Below, one piece after another: positions 51,345-59,412 of a stretch of 64,000 bases of DNA. The DNA lies in NCBI RefSeq assembly GCF_024181385.1, contig NZ_CP051305.1, positions 1,426,001 to 1,490,000 on the forward strand. Reading direction: 5' to 3'. The notes beneath the pieces are model-generated. The model saw nothing but the letters and a program-made list of their open reading frames with translations, had not been told where the DNA came from and did not search any database. A program made the translations under genes and the position numbers. The stretch is from Treponema sp. OMZ 798 (GTDB lineage: Bacteria; Spirochaetota; Spirochaetia; Treponematales; Treponemataceae). Each line of letters starts with the position of its first letter. Position 1 is the stretch's first letter.

Positions 51345-51881
51345 ATGAACAAGGTAGAAATGGATAGGGACATTTTTTTCCAAGAAGTAAAGCAAACCGC
51401 TATTTTTTCGTGCATTGAAGATGCGGATTTAATGCAGATAATAGATTTTTCCGAAATTCTTTCCTATGAACGAGGCGAAAGCATTATTACCGAGGGCACC
51501 GAAAACAAGGGCTTTTTTGTATTATTAAGCGGAAAGCTTGAAATAGTAAAAAACGGAAAATGGGGAGATGTTAAAATCGGCATTTTACAAAACAATGCAA
51601 GTTTCGGTGAAACCTCCCTCTTTAAAGATCAGCCTGCAACGGCTACCGTAAATGCCTTAGATCCTTCGACAATCTTACTTATATCTAAGGAGCAATTTAC
51701 AGCATATATAAATGCTCATCCAAAGGCAGGAAACGTTATCCTAACCTATATAGTTTTTAGCTTATTGCAAAAACTCAATACTACAAATGAAGAGAGGGTA
51801 CAGGAAAAGAATCTTGAATTCTCTCCGGAAGATTTAGCCTTTATGGTTGATATGTTTAATCCTCCAAATGCAGAGGCTTAA
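51345..51881 (+). CDS. Cyclic-nucleotide-binding-fold protein without DNA-binding domain
   Basis: A 178-residue protein made of one cNMP-binding beta-roll (SYERGESIITEGTENKGFF, VLLSGKLEIVKNG). There is no helix-turn-helix, so it is not a Crp-type transcription factor. The phosphate-binding cassette reads FGETSLFKDQPATATV. The Arg that contacts the cyclic phosphate in PKA and CRP is replaced by Ala, so cNMP binding is doubtful. The stop overlaps the start of the LysM/LytM gene by one base, pointing to a common function. Confidence 0.8.
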   Translation: MNKVEMDRDIFFQEVKQTAIFSCIEDADLMQIIDFSEILSYERGESIITEGTENKGFFVLLSGKLEIVKNGKWGDVKIGILQNNASFGETSLFKDQPATATVNALDPSTILLISKEQFTAYINAHPKAGNVILTYIVFSLLQKLNTTNEERVQEKNLEFSPEDLAFMVDMFNPPNAEA

Positions 51882-52738
51882 TGTATAAAAAAAACATTTT
51901 ACGGCTTTTATTTTTTATATTTTTATCTCTTGCTGCCTTTGCAGAGGATGTTGTACATATAATCGAAAAGGGCGACACCCTCTATGCTATAAGCAAAAAA
52001 TATAATACGCCTATAGATATCATTCTCAAAAGAAACAACTTGAGCGATCCTTCAAAGATAAAAATAGGACAAAAACTCATAATTCCGGTAGAAAATTCTT
52101 CAAAAGCCAATACAAAAACCAATTCGGACGGCCTTACCTATGTCATCCAAAAAGGAGATACCCTTTATGCCTTGGCAAAAAAATTTGGCGTCAAATTTTC
52201 GGATATTCTTAATCTAAACGGCCTTAACGAAAAAACACCCCTAAAAATAGGCCAAATTTTAAAGATTCCTACAGATAAGGTTCAAGCCGATAAGCAAGAC
52301 AAGACTTCAATTACAAAGACTGCTCCGGATAAGGGTTCTAAAGCCGTAAAGCCGAGCACTTCAACAAAACAGGCCGATTCCAAGCTGCTTTGGCCCGTTC
52401 CGGCCTCAAAGGTTGCGTACTTGTCCGGAAAAATTACGGGAGTCGTCATAGATTCGGTAAAAGGACAGGCTGTAAAGGCCGTCAGTTCCGGAAAAGTCGT
52501 ATCTACAGGTCCTCACCGAGGCTTCGGGCAGGTCGTCTTTGTTCAATCTAAGACAAAACACATATATGTTTACGGCGGAATGGAGAAGGTCATCGTCAAA
52601 AAAGGAGATACCATAACAGTAGGCCAAAAATTGGGAGAATTAGGAGTAGAGTTGCTGACAGGTAAGGCCAGGCTCTACTTTATGGTCTACGATAAAAATA
52701 AACCCATTGATCCTGCAAAGGCCCCGAGAGGTCTTTAA
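51881..52738 (+). CDS. LysM protein with degenerate M23/LytM domain (NlpD/EnvC-like)
   Basis: A 285-residue exported protein. A signal peptide (LLFFIFLSLAAFA) is followed by two LysM peptidoglycan-binding repeats (HIIEKGDTLYAISKKYNTP and VIQKGDTLYALAKKFGVK), then an M23-type domain. All the zinc-ligand positions are lost: the HxGxD position reads GVVIDS, the YxHL position reads VYGGME, and the HLHFE position reads RLYFMVY. Such inactive LytM proteins act as activators of amidases in cell separation, as NlpD and EnvC do. It ends the recN-led gene set. Confidence 0.85.
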   Translation: MYKKNILRLLFFIFLSLAAFAEDVVHIIEKGDTLYAISKKYNTPIDIILKRNNLSDPSKIKIGQKLIIPVENSSKANTKTNSDGLTYVIQKGDTLYALAKKFGVKFSDILNLNGLNEKTPLKIGQILKIPTDKVQADKQDKTSITKTAPDKGSKAVKPSTSTKQADSKLLWPVPASKVAYLSGKITGVVIDSVKGQAVKAVSSGKVVSTGPHRGFGQVVFVQSKTKHIYVYGGMEKVIVKKGDTITVGQKLGELGVELLTGKARLYFMVYDKNKPIDPAKAPRGL

Positions 52739-52766
52739 TTTTTTCCCATTTATTTGTATTTAATGC

Positions 52767-52795
52767 TCGACTTTTCGGCAAAAGTGTAGTATCCT
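52767..52795 (+). promoter_or_regulatory. Probable hpf promoter
   Basis: TCGACT (52767-52772) and TATCCT (52790-52795) are 17 bases apart, 19 bases before the hpf start, whose leader has GGAGGAA. The -10 is the same TATCCT used by the nrdR promoter. The match is moderate. Confidence 0.4.
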
Positions 52796-52814
52796 ATAAG
52801 TACAATGAAATTGT

Positions 52815-53117
52815 GTGGAGGAAATTATGAACATTAACATTCAAGCAGTAAAATTTACGATGGACGAGGATCAGAAAAACTATCTTGATCAAAAGTTTAA
52901 AAGAATTGAATATGCGGATAATCTTATTACCGACATTCAGTGCTTTATCAAACTGGATAAAAAGTTTATCTACGACACAACAATTAACTTTAGGTGGGGG
53001 GGCACAGCCCATGTTTCAACCGAAAACTATGAGTTTGAGGCCGGCGTCAATAAAATGATGGATATAGCCGACCAAAAAGTCAAAAAAGAAAAGGACAAGG
53101 TTCAAGAAAAGAAATAA
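52815..53117 (+). CDS. hpf: Ribosome hibernation promoting factor (HPF/RaiA family), short form
   Basis: A 100-residue protein with the sigma-54 modulation/S30AE fold: INIQAVKFTMDEDQKNYLDQ, then IECFIKLD-like IQCFIKLDKKFIYDTTINF, and a C-terminal FEAGVNKMMDIADQKVKKEK. It binds the 30S subunit and stores ribosomes in inactive form. It lacks the long C-terminal dimerisation domain. A strong terminator follows. The neighbourhood hpf-hprK-ptsH recalls the nitrogen-PTS clusters of other bacteria. Confidence 0.85.
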   Translation: MEEIMNINIQAVKFTMDEDQKNYLDQKFKRIEYADNLITDIQCFIKLDKKFIYDTTINFRWGGTAHVSTENYEFEAGVNKMMDIADQKVKKEKDKVQEKK

Positions 53118-53143
53118 ACTTAGGCTTAAGGTTTAAATTTTTA

Positions 53144-53170
53144 GGGGAGCTCTAAGGGGCTCCCCTTTTT
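53144..53170 (+). terminator. Rho-independent terminator after hpf
   Basis: A perfect 7-bp stem GGGGAGC/GCTCCCC with an 8-base loop is followed by TTTTT. It lies 26 bases after the hpf stop, so hprK is transcribed from its own promoter. Confidence 0.85.
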
Positions 53171-53222
53171 ATTTTCTAAGCTCTTAAATTTTTAAAAGAG
53201 ACAGAAAATCAGGCAAGGTCTG

Positions 53223-53251
53223 TTTACAAAAGAGCCGTAAATGTGTATAGT
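53223..53251 (+). promoter_or_regulatory. Promoter abutting the hprK start (leaderless type)
   Basis: TTTACA (53223-53228) and TATAGT (53246-53251) are 17 bases apart. The ATG of hprK at 53258 is six bases beyond the -10 box. There is no ribosome-binding site. An in-frame ATG at 53243 lies within the promoter itself and cannot be the start. Confidence 0.62.
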
Positions 53252-53257
53252 AAAAAC

Positions 53258-54247
53258 ATGGCTAACATAAGCTTTTCGGTGCTCAACCTTTTGGAATTAG
53301 ACCTTAAAAAACATGACTCCCTTGAATTGACCTGCGTATCGGGGAGAATGGGCCTTGCAAATAAGATTATCGAGCCTAATATAAACCGTCCGGGACTTGC
53401 CCTTTCAGGCTTTTTCGATTCATTTGCAAATGAAAGAGTACAGCTTTTCGGACGGGGAGAATATGCCTATCTTGCCACCCTTACAGAAAAAAAAGACCTA
53501 TCCACAATCGAAAAAATGTTTTCCTTTAAAATTCCATGCTGTTTATTTTCAAACGATTTAAAACCGCCTAAGGAATTTTTAGAAATAAGCGACAAGCACA
53601 ATTGTCCGGTTTTGATTTCAACCCTTTCATCAAATGAGCTGGCCTTGCGCCTTTTAAGAATTTTATCAAATATCTTTGCCCCTAAAATTTCGATTCATGG
53701 GGTCTTGGTAGAGGTTTTCGGCCTCGGAATCCTCATAATGGGCAGCTCAGGCGTAGGAAAAAGCGAAACGGCCCTTGAGCTAATCGAAAGGGGACACCGT
53801 CTTGTGGCCGATGATGTAGTCGAGATTTCCTGCATAAACGGAAACACCCTTGTAGGCCGCGGAGCCAATAAGATTATAGGCCACCACATGGAAATAAGGG
53901 GCTTAGGGATTATAAACATACGCCGGCTTTACGGTATAGGTGCTATAAGAGAAATAAAGCAGATTCAGCTGGTTGCAAAGCTTGAAGAATGGGATGCAGA
54001 AAAAGTTTATGACAGATTGGGAACGGAACAGCTTACAACCGAAATTCTTGACGTTAAGATTCCTATGTTGGAAATACCGGTAAAACCGGGAAGGAATGTG
54101 CCGATCATTTTGGAAACGGCAGCTAAAAATGAAAGACTAAAGAGTATGGGATATTTTTCTGCAAGGGAATTCAGCAGAAATGTGCTCAGATGGATTGAAA
54201 CCGATTCGGCAAGGGCACCCTACTACACTGATGACGATACGTATTAA
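53258..54247 (+). CDS. hprK: HPr kinase/phosphorylase HprK
   Basis: Phosphorylates and dephosphorylates Ser46 of HPr in response to metabolic state. With the start at ATG 53258 (MANISFSVLNLLELDL) the protein is 329 residues, the usual size. Walker A is GSSGVGKSE at 162-170, followed by GHRLVADDVVEI, the signature HMEIRGLGIINIRRLYG, and the C-terminal loop PVKPGRNVPIILETAAKNE. It precedes ptsH by 12 bases. Many spirochetes keep HprK and HPr without a full sugar PTS, where they act as regulators. Confidence 0.95.
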   Translation: MANISFSVLNLLELDLKKHDSLELTCVSGRMGLANKIIEPNINRPGLALSGFFDSFANERVQLFGRGEYAYLATLTEKKDLSTIEKMFSFKIPCCLFSNDLKPPKEFLEISDKHNCPVLISTLSSNELALRLLRILSNIFAPKISIHGVLVEVFGLGILIMGSSGVGKSETALELIERGHRLVADDVVEISCINGNTLVGRGANKIIGHHMEIRGLGIINIRRLYGIGAIREIKQIQLVAKLEEWDAEKVYDRLGTEQLTTEILDVKIPMLEIPVKPGRNVPIILETAAKNERLKSMGYFSAREFSRNVLRWIETDSARAPYYTDDDTY

Positions 54248-54259
54248 AAGGATTAAATT

Positions 54260-54526
54260 ATGATTTCAAAAATTATTAAGGTTCAAAACCGGGCAGGAAT
54301 ACATGCCCGCCCCGCAGCTCTCATTGCACAAAAATCGAACAACTTTTCTTCGGAGATTTTTTTATGCAGGGAAGACGCAAAAATCAATGCCAAGTCGGTA
54401 ATAGGAATTATTACTATGGCAGCAGCCTACGGCACGGAGATAACTTTAACCTGTGACGGACCCGATGAAGCTGAGGCCTGCGAGGCAATCGAAACTATTT
54501 TTAACAATAAATTTGAAGAAGAATAA
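54260..54526 (+). CDS. ptsH: Phosphocarrier protein HPr
   Basis: An 88-residue HPr with both regulatory sites intact: His15 in NRAGIHARPAAL (target of Enzyme I) and Ser46 in NAKSVIGIITMAAA (target of HprK). It lies 12 bases after hprK and 14 before the second tldD. No Enzyme I or sugar permease is present in the window, so its phosphorylation partner beyond HprK cannot be judged here. Confidence 0.95.
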   Translation: MISKIIKVQNRAGIHARPAALIAQKSNNFSSEIFLCREDAKINAKSVIGIITMAAAYGTEITLTCDGPDEAEACEAIETIFNNKFEEE

Positions 54527-54540
54527 AATGGAGGAAGACC

Positions 54541-55923
54541 ATGAAATTTGATGATTTAAAGAGTCATGCAAGGCTTTTTTCGGAGTACACAGAGCTTCGA
54601 GTTCAAGATGATACATTTATGACTGTCGCAGCTTTAAACGGAGATCTTGTAAACAATGTTCAAGCCCGAAAAGCCGGGGTTTGTGCCCGCGCTTTTAAGG
54701 ATGGAGTATGGGGCTTTGCCTCATCTCCTGAGCAGACGGATGAGGCCATAGCCTCTTCTATAAAAGCGGCAAGCGAAAACGTTAAGTTCTTAGCTAAAAA
54801 AACGGGAAGCGGTCAAGCTGAACTTCCTGCCTTTACGGGACAGGGAACCTACGGAAAATACGATCCTTCCAAGGATGCCGATCAAAAGGAAGCTATAGAC
54901 TTTATAAAAGACCTTGAAAACTACACGGCAAAAAAATATCCCGAACTTCAATCAAGAATTTTTAGAATCTCGGCAAACGGAACCGAAAGGCATCTTATTA
55001 CCTCGGACAAGGCCGATGCCCACACCTATATTTCAAGGGCAAATTTAATGATGAGCTTTAAGCTCCTTTCGGAAGGACAGCCCATAGACCTTTACGATGT
55101 TTTCGGAGGCTGCGGCCAGTTTAAAAACCTTTTCGATGAACCTTCTCTTTACTATTCCAAGATAGACGAAATGGTTGAAAACCTAAAACAAAAGGCAGCC
55201 GGAGTCTATGCCCGTCCGGGAGTTCACGACGTAGTTCTCGGCCCCGACCTTGCAGGTATTCTTGCCCACGAAGCAATCGGCCACACCACGGAATCCGACT
55301 TTGTAATGTCCGGCTCTATCGCAGCAGATTTTATGAATAAGGAAGTTGCAACACCTCTCGTAACCCTCGTAGACTTTGCCTATGAGTACAACGGCAATCT
55401 CTGCCCTGTTCCGATTTGGATAGATGATGAGGGAGTTGCCGCAAAAGATGCAGTAATCATCAAGGACGGAATTTTGCGCTCCTACATGCATAACAAACAG
55501 TCGGCAGCAATCTTCAAAGTAGACCCGACAGGCAATGCCAGAGCCAACGAGTTTTCTGATGAACCACTAGTACGCATGAGAAACACGGCCATCCTTCCCG
55601 GCAAAGATAAGCTTAAAGATATGATAGCGAGCATCGATGACGGATATTATTTTGTACGCTCTTCAAACGGGCAGGCCGATTCTACAAGCGAATTTATGTT
55701 CGGCGTAGTTTTAGGCTATGAAATTAAAAACGGAAAAATCGGCAAAGCAGTAAAGGACTGCACAATAGCGGGAGTTGCCTTCGACATGCTAAAAACCGTA
55801 ACTATGGTAAGCGACGATATGAGTTGGAGCAATGCCGGCATGTGCGGAAAAAAGCAGCTCATCAATGTAGGAATGGGCGGGCCTGCCATCAAGTGTAAAA
55901 TCGGAGTAGGAGGACGTGAATAA
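54541..55923 (+). CDS. tldD: TldD-family zinc metalloprotease (second pair)
   Basis: A 460-residue TldD-family protein with HExxxH in ILAHEAIGHTTESDFVM and the C-terminal SNAGMCGKKQLINVGMGGP. It begins 14 bases after ptsH, with GGAGG upstream. Its stop and the pmbA-like start overlap at 55923. The differing motif residues (HEAIGH here, HEAFGH at 41.5 kb) and distinct C-termini show an old divergence. Co-transcription with hprK-ptsH is likely, since no terminator lies between. Confidence 0.88.
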   Translation: MKFDDLKSHARLFSEYTELRVQDDTFMTVAALNGDLVNNVQARKAGVCARAFKDGVWGFASSPEQTDEAIASSIKAASENVKFLAKKTGSGQAELPAFTGQGTYGKYDPSKDADQKEAIDFIKDLENYTAKKYPELQSRIFRISANGTERHLITSDKADAHTYISRANLMMSFKLLSEGQPIDLYDVFGGCGQFKNLFDEPSLYYSKIDEMVENLKQKAAGVYARPGVHDVVLGPDLAGILAHEAIGHTTESDFVMSGSIAADFMNKEVATPLVTLVDFAYEYNGNLCPVPIWIDDEGVAAKDAVIIKDGILRSYMHNKQSAAIFKVDPTGNARANEFSDEPLVRMRNTAILPGKDKLKDMIASIDDGYYFVRSSNGQADSTSEFMFGVVLGYEIKNGKIGKAVKDCTIAGVAFDMLKTVTMVSDDMSWSNAGMCGKKQLINVGMGGPAIKCKIGVGGRE

Positions 55924-57227
55924 TGAGCGGATTTGACGGAATAAAACATGCGGAATTTATCTTAGAGACCATAAAAAAAGAGGGAGCCGATAAGGCAGTA
56001 ACAAGGGTTTCAAAAAGCGTAAAAAGCGAAATGAATATTGATGCAGGCCGTTTAAGCCTTTACAGGAGTACTACGGATATTTCCGTTGCGATGACCTCCC
56101 TTGTTGAAAGCAAAAAGGGGCATATTTCAGGAAATGATTTAAGCGAAAAGGCATTAAAAGAAAACGCGGCAAAGGCAGTTTCCCTTTCACGCTCTTCCGA
56201 AAAAGATGATGGAAACGATATTTCTCCTATGCAAAAGGCAGAAACTCTTTCTTACGGAGATAGCGAACCCAATAACGAAAAAATGTATGATAGGCTCAAA
56301 GAGTTTTTGGATTATACAAAATCTACCTATCCTACCCTCCAGTTAAACCAATGTATTTTGGACTTCACACGAAGTGAAAAAGTTCTTGCAAACTCGAACG
56401 GAGTGCGCTTTACGCAAAGCTCAGGCATATATAATTTTGCTGCAATGTTCTTTGCAAAAGACGGCAAGGGAACAAGCAGCTTTAACTATAGCGGAGCCGC
56501 TCACCTTAATTTGGATAAGCCCTTAAAAGACTGGGGAAACCTCGATGAGATTATGAGGGAAAACTGCGAACAAACAATTACAACCCCTCTTTCAGGATCA
56601 TTTACAGGGGATATAGTTATAACGCCTATGAGCATGATAGATTTTGTAGGTACGATGGTAGGTCTTTTTATGGGTAATATGCCGCTAATTACGGGCACGT
56701 CTATTTGGAAGGATAAATTAAACCAAAAAGTATTATCGGATTTATTTACCCTCCATTCATTCCCTCGAAAGCCGGGTACGGAACTTGAAAGCCTCTATAC
56801 GGGAGACGGTTTTAAGACTGAAAACGAAACCCTCATCGAAAAGGGAGTTTTAAAAGATTTTGTTTTAAGCCTTTACGGTTCCAAAAAAACCGGACTTTCC
56901 CGCTGCGTTTCGGGAGGAGAGGGTCTAATCATCGAAAGCGGAAATACGGCAAAGACAGATATGATTAAGGCCGTCAAAAAGGGAATTTTACTCGGACGTT
57001 TTTCAGGCGGAAGCCCTGCGGCAAACGGAGACTTTTCGGGTGTTGCAAAAAACTCCTACCTCATCGAAAACGGCAAAATTACAAAACCTCTTTCCGAAAC
57101 GATGATAGCCGGAAACATCGTAAAAATGTTCAGCGATATAATTTCGGTTTCAAAAGAAAAAGTAGACTATGGAAATGCAATAGTTCCGTGGATGCATTCT
57201 ACGGGAATTACTATTTCAGGAAAGTAA
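55923..57227 (+). CDS. pmbA: TldE/PmbA-family protein (second pair)
   Basis: A 434-residue partner of the preceding TldD, without the HExxxH motif. Recognisable family segments are SGSFTGDIVITPMSMIDFVG, KGVLKDFVLSLYGSKKTGLS and SGVAKNSYLIENGKI-like FSGVAKNSYLIENGKI. The start codon overlaps the tldD stop (TAATG). The unit ends at the terminator at 57237. Confidence 0.85.
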   Translation: MSGFDGIKHAEFILETIKKEGADKAVTRVSKSVKSEMNIDAGRLSLYRSTTDISVAMTSLVESKKGHISGNDLSEKALKENAAKAVSLSRSSEKDDGNDISPMQKAETLSYGDSEPNNEKMYDRLKEFLDYTKSTYPTLQLNQCILDFTRSEKVLANSNGVRFTQSSGIYNFAAMFFAKDGKGTSSFNYSGAAHLNLDKPLKDWGNLDEIMRENCEQTITTPLSGSFTGDIVITPMSMIDFVGTMVGLFMGNMPLITGTSIWKDKLNQKVLSDLFTLHSFPRKPGTELESLYTGDGFKTENETLIEKGVLKDFVLSLYGSKKTGLSRCVSGGEGLIIESGNTAKTDMIKAVKKGILLGRFSGGSPAANGDFSGVAKNSYLIENGKITKPLSETMIAGNIVKMFSDIISVSKEKVDYGNAIVPWMHSTGITISGK

Positions 57228-57236
57228 AATGAAAAG

Positions 57237-57272
57237 ACCGCCCCGGCCTTTATTAAGGTTGAGGCGGTTTTA
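57237..57272 (+). terminator. Terminator of the hprK-ptsH-tldD-pmbA unit
   Basis: A nested hairpin, ACCGCC/GGCGGT outside and CCTT/AAGG inside, is followed by TTTATTTT. It starts nine bases after the pmbA stop codon. Confidence 0.8.
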
Positions 57273-57287
57273 TTTTAAGGATAAAAA

Positions 57288-57875
57288 ATGTTACCTTCTA
57301 AAGAAGAAGCTGAAAGATTACTTGAAGAAGCCTATTTAAAAAATCCCGGACCTTGGCGGGAACACTCCATAGTTGCAGGCAAGTGTGCACAAAAAATCTC
57401 TTCAGCCTGTAAGGACTTGGATCCCGTCAAGGCTTATATCTTGGGACTTCTCCACGATATAGGACGGCAGGAGGGCGTAACCGCCCTAGCCCATGTGATA
57501 GACGGCTATGAATATCTTATGAAATTAGGCTATGATGAAGCCGCCCGAGTATGTATAACTCATTCCTTTTCCATAAAAGATATAGAAACCTACATAGGCA
57601 AAAATGATGTCGGCCCGGAAGCTTATAAAAAAATAAAAAAGCTTATCGACGAATACGAATATGATGACTACGACAGGCTCATTCAGCTATGCGACAGCAT
57701 TGCTCTCCCTCAAGGCTCTGCAAAAATCGAAGAGAGAATGGGCGACGTCAAAAAACGCCACGGCTATTATCCTCAAGACAAATGGGACAAACATATCGAA
57801 CTAAAAAAATACTTTGAACAAAAATCCGGCTTGGATATAGATAATCTCGGAATCGGCCCGGAATATAAATTTTAA
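57288..57875 (+). CDS. HD-domain hydrolase
   Basis: A 195-residue single-domain HD protein. The metal-binding pattern is visible: His in WREHSIVAGKCAQ, His-Asp in ILGLLHDIGRQEG, a later His in LAHVIDGYEYL and VCITHSFSIKD, and Asp in LIQLCDSIALP. HDIG-like family proteins hydrolyse nucleotides or phosphate esters; the substrate is unknown. AAGGA precedes the start. It ends seven bases from the convergent ABC permease, with no terminator between. Confidence 0.82.
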   Translation: MLPSKEEAERLLEEAYLKNPGPWREHSIVAGKCAQKISSACKDLDPVKAYILGLLHDIGRQEGVTALAHVIDGYEYLMKLGYDEAARVCITHSFSIKDIETYIGKNDVGPEAYKKIKKLIDEYEYDDYDRLIQLCDSIALPQGSAKIEERMGDVKKRHGYYPQDKWDKHIELKKYFEQKSGLDIDNLGIGPEYKF

Positions 57876-57882
57876 TTTCTTC

Positions 57883-58656
57883 TTAACTCCCTGTGCCTTC
57901 ATATTTTTTTATGCTTTTCATAAAGAATAGATAACCGATTATAAATATAATTATGGAATATATCGGTAAAAAAATAAATTTAATATTAAATGAATATTTA
58001 TTCAAGCTAAAAGCAGCCGGATAAAATGCTATCATTGAGACAGGAAATACATAGGTTAAAATAAACTTGATAAACGCATTATAAATAGATATGGGGTATT
58101 GAGCAAAATCGAGCATATCCATTAGGGGCGAAAAAGCTTCTTCTATTTTAGGATATTTTATAGAAAAAGATGAGACTATCAAAAATATGCCGATAATGCC
58201 GAAAGTTCCTGCAGCTAAAAATAAGAATAAGGATAAGATGGTTATTATGCCTAAATTTAAAGTATAAGCCGAATATATAAAAATTGATAAACCTGTAACA
58301 ATTCCAAAAACTTCAGATAAGGCAAAGTTATCAAAAGTGATGTACAAAAAAGGATTAACCGGAAGAGTTAATACCAAACTTAATTTACCTTGCAGTATAT
58401 AAGTATTTGAATACCAAAGTGTCCAAGCAAAAAAACAATAAAAAATACCGACGGAAATTGTGTACAAAGAATAAATTAACAAACATTCTTCTCTATTAAA
58501 ACCTTTTATATCAAGAGTTTTGTTAAAAATAAAAACAAGAACCAATATTCCCATTATGGAATTTAAGACTCGAACGATTAACCATAAAACAGAATCGTTT
58601 TTAAAAGAAAGCTGCTCTTTTATTTTTAAAACCAAAAGTTTATAACAATAATTCAT
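57883..58656 (-). CDS. ABC-2 type exporter permease subunit (second permease)
   Basis: A 257-residue protein with six membrane helices and Lys/Tyr-rich loops, of the uncharacterised ABC-2 permease type usually found as one of a pair with a single ATPase. It starts directly after the stop of the other permease, without spacing. Residue composition is unusually rich in Ile, Phe and Asn (AT-rich codons), more so than its neighbours. The substrate is unknown. Confidence 0.8.
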   Translation of the reverse strand: MNYCYKLLVLKIKEQLSFKNDSVLWLIVRVLNSIMGILVLVFIFNKTLDIKGFNREECLLIYSLYTISVGIFYCFFAWTLWYSNTYILQGKLSLVLTLPVNPFLYITFDNFALSEVFGIVTGLSIFIYSAYTLNLGIITILSLFLFLAAGTFGIIGIFLIVSSFSIKYPKIEEAFSPLMDMLDFAQYPISIYNAFIKFILTYVFPVSMIAFYPAAFSLNKYSFNIKFIFLPIYSIIIFIIGYLFFMKSIKKYEGTGS

Positions 58657-59412
58657 CTAGCCGCCCATTATCTCTATTTTTTTTATTGCCCTTCTATGAA
58701 AAATACAGGTAAACACCAAAAGTAAAAATATCCAATATAATTGCCTTGATATTAAACTAAATGATTTTAAATTAGTGCTGTTTAAAACCTCAATAGGAAT
58801 TTGATACAGCACTCGAAACGGTAGATAATTTAAGATTTTTTGTAAAGTTTTAGGAAAAAAATCAAAAGGAATCAAGGACCCTGAAAAAAATAAAAATAAA
58901 ATATTTTTAATTTGAATAAACCCCTCATTATTACCGTAAAAGAAAACGCACAAACCGACAATATAAGCCGTAAACCAATTAAATAAATATGCACAAAAAG
59001 CTGAAAAAATAAATAAACTTAAATTTAGGGCACCGTAATAGATGTTCACGTCAAAAAATAAAATTAAAACTATAAGCAAAGGCAGAGATTTTAATATAAA
59101 TCTTGTAATAGCTGCCGCAAAATCTTTTAAAAAGATATTAAGACCGAAATTAATCGGTCTTAATAAAAGAAAAGAAATAGAACCGGTTTGATAAATAGTT
59201 TGAAAATATCTATCGGTAGTTACGACGATAAAAGAACCGACTATAGTTATAATTGCAAAATAAGAAATATAATCCGTATTTCCTATTTGCGACCAAATTG
59301 AAGATTTTATTAAAAATAAAAACAACAAGGAAAATATAGAAAAAACGGCCGATATTTTAAAATACAAGTGCTGTTTAATATTTAAATAAATAATTCCAAG
59401 TAAATATTTCAT
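58657..59412 (-). CDS. ABC-2 type exporter permease subunit (first permease)
   Basis: A 251-residue protein with six membrane helices, beginning MKYLLGIIYLNIKQHLYFK and containing GSISFLLLRPINFGLNIF, a segment typical of the paired ABC-2 permeases. It overlaps the ATPase gene by four bases and abuts the second permease. The trio forms one exporter. Confidence 0.8.
   Translation of the reverse strand: MKYLLGIIYLNIKQHLYFKISAVFSIFSLLFLFLIKSSIWSQIGNTDYISYFAIITIVGSFIVVTTDRYFQTIYQTGSISFLLLRPINFGLNIFLKDFAAAITRFILKSLPLLIVLILFFDVNIYYGALNLSLFIFSAFCAYLFNWFTAYIVGLCVFFYGNNEGFIQIKNILFLFFSGSLIPFDFFPKTLQKILNYLPFRVLYQIPIEVLNSTNLKSFSLISRQLYWIFLLLVFTCIFHRRAIKKIEIMGG

Noticed and set aside
52406..52627. Minus-strand ORF within the LysM/LytM gene
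   Set aside because: No ribosome-binding site or homology; a shadow of the plus-strand gene.
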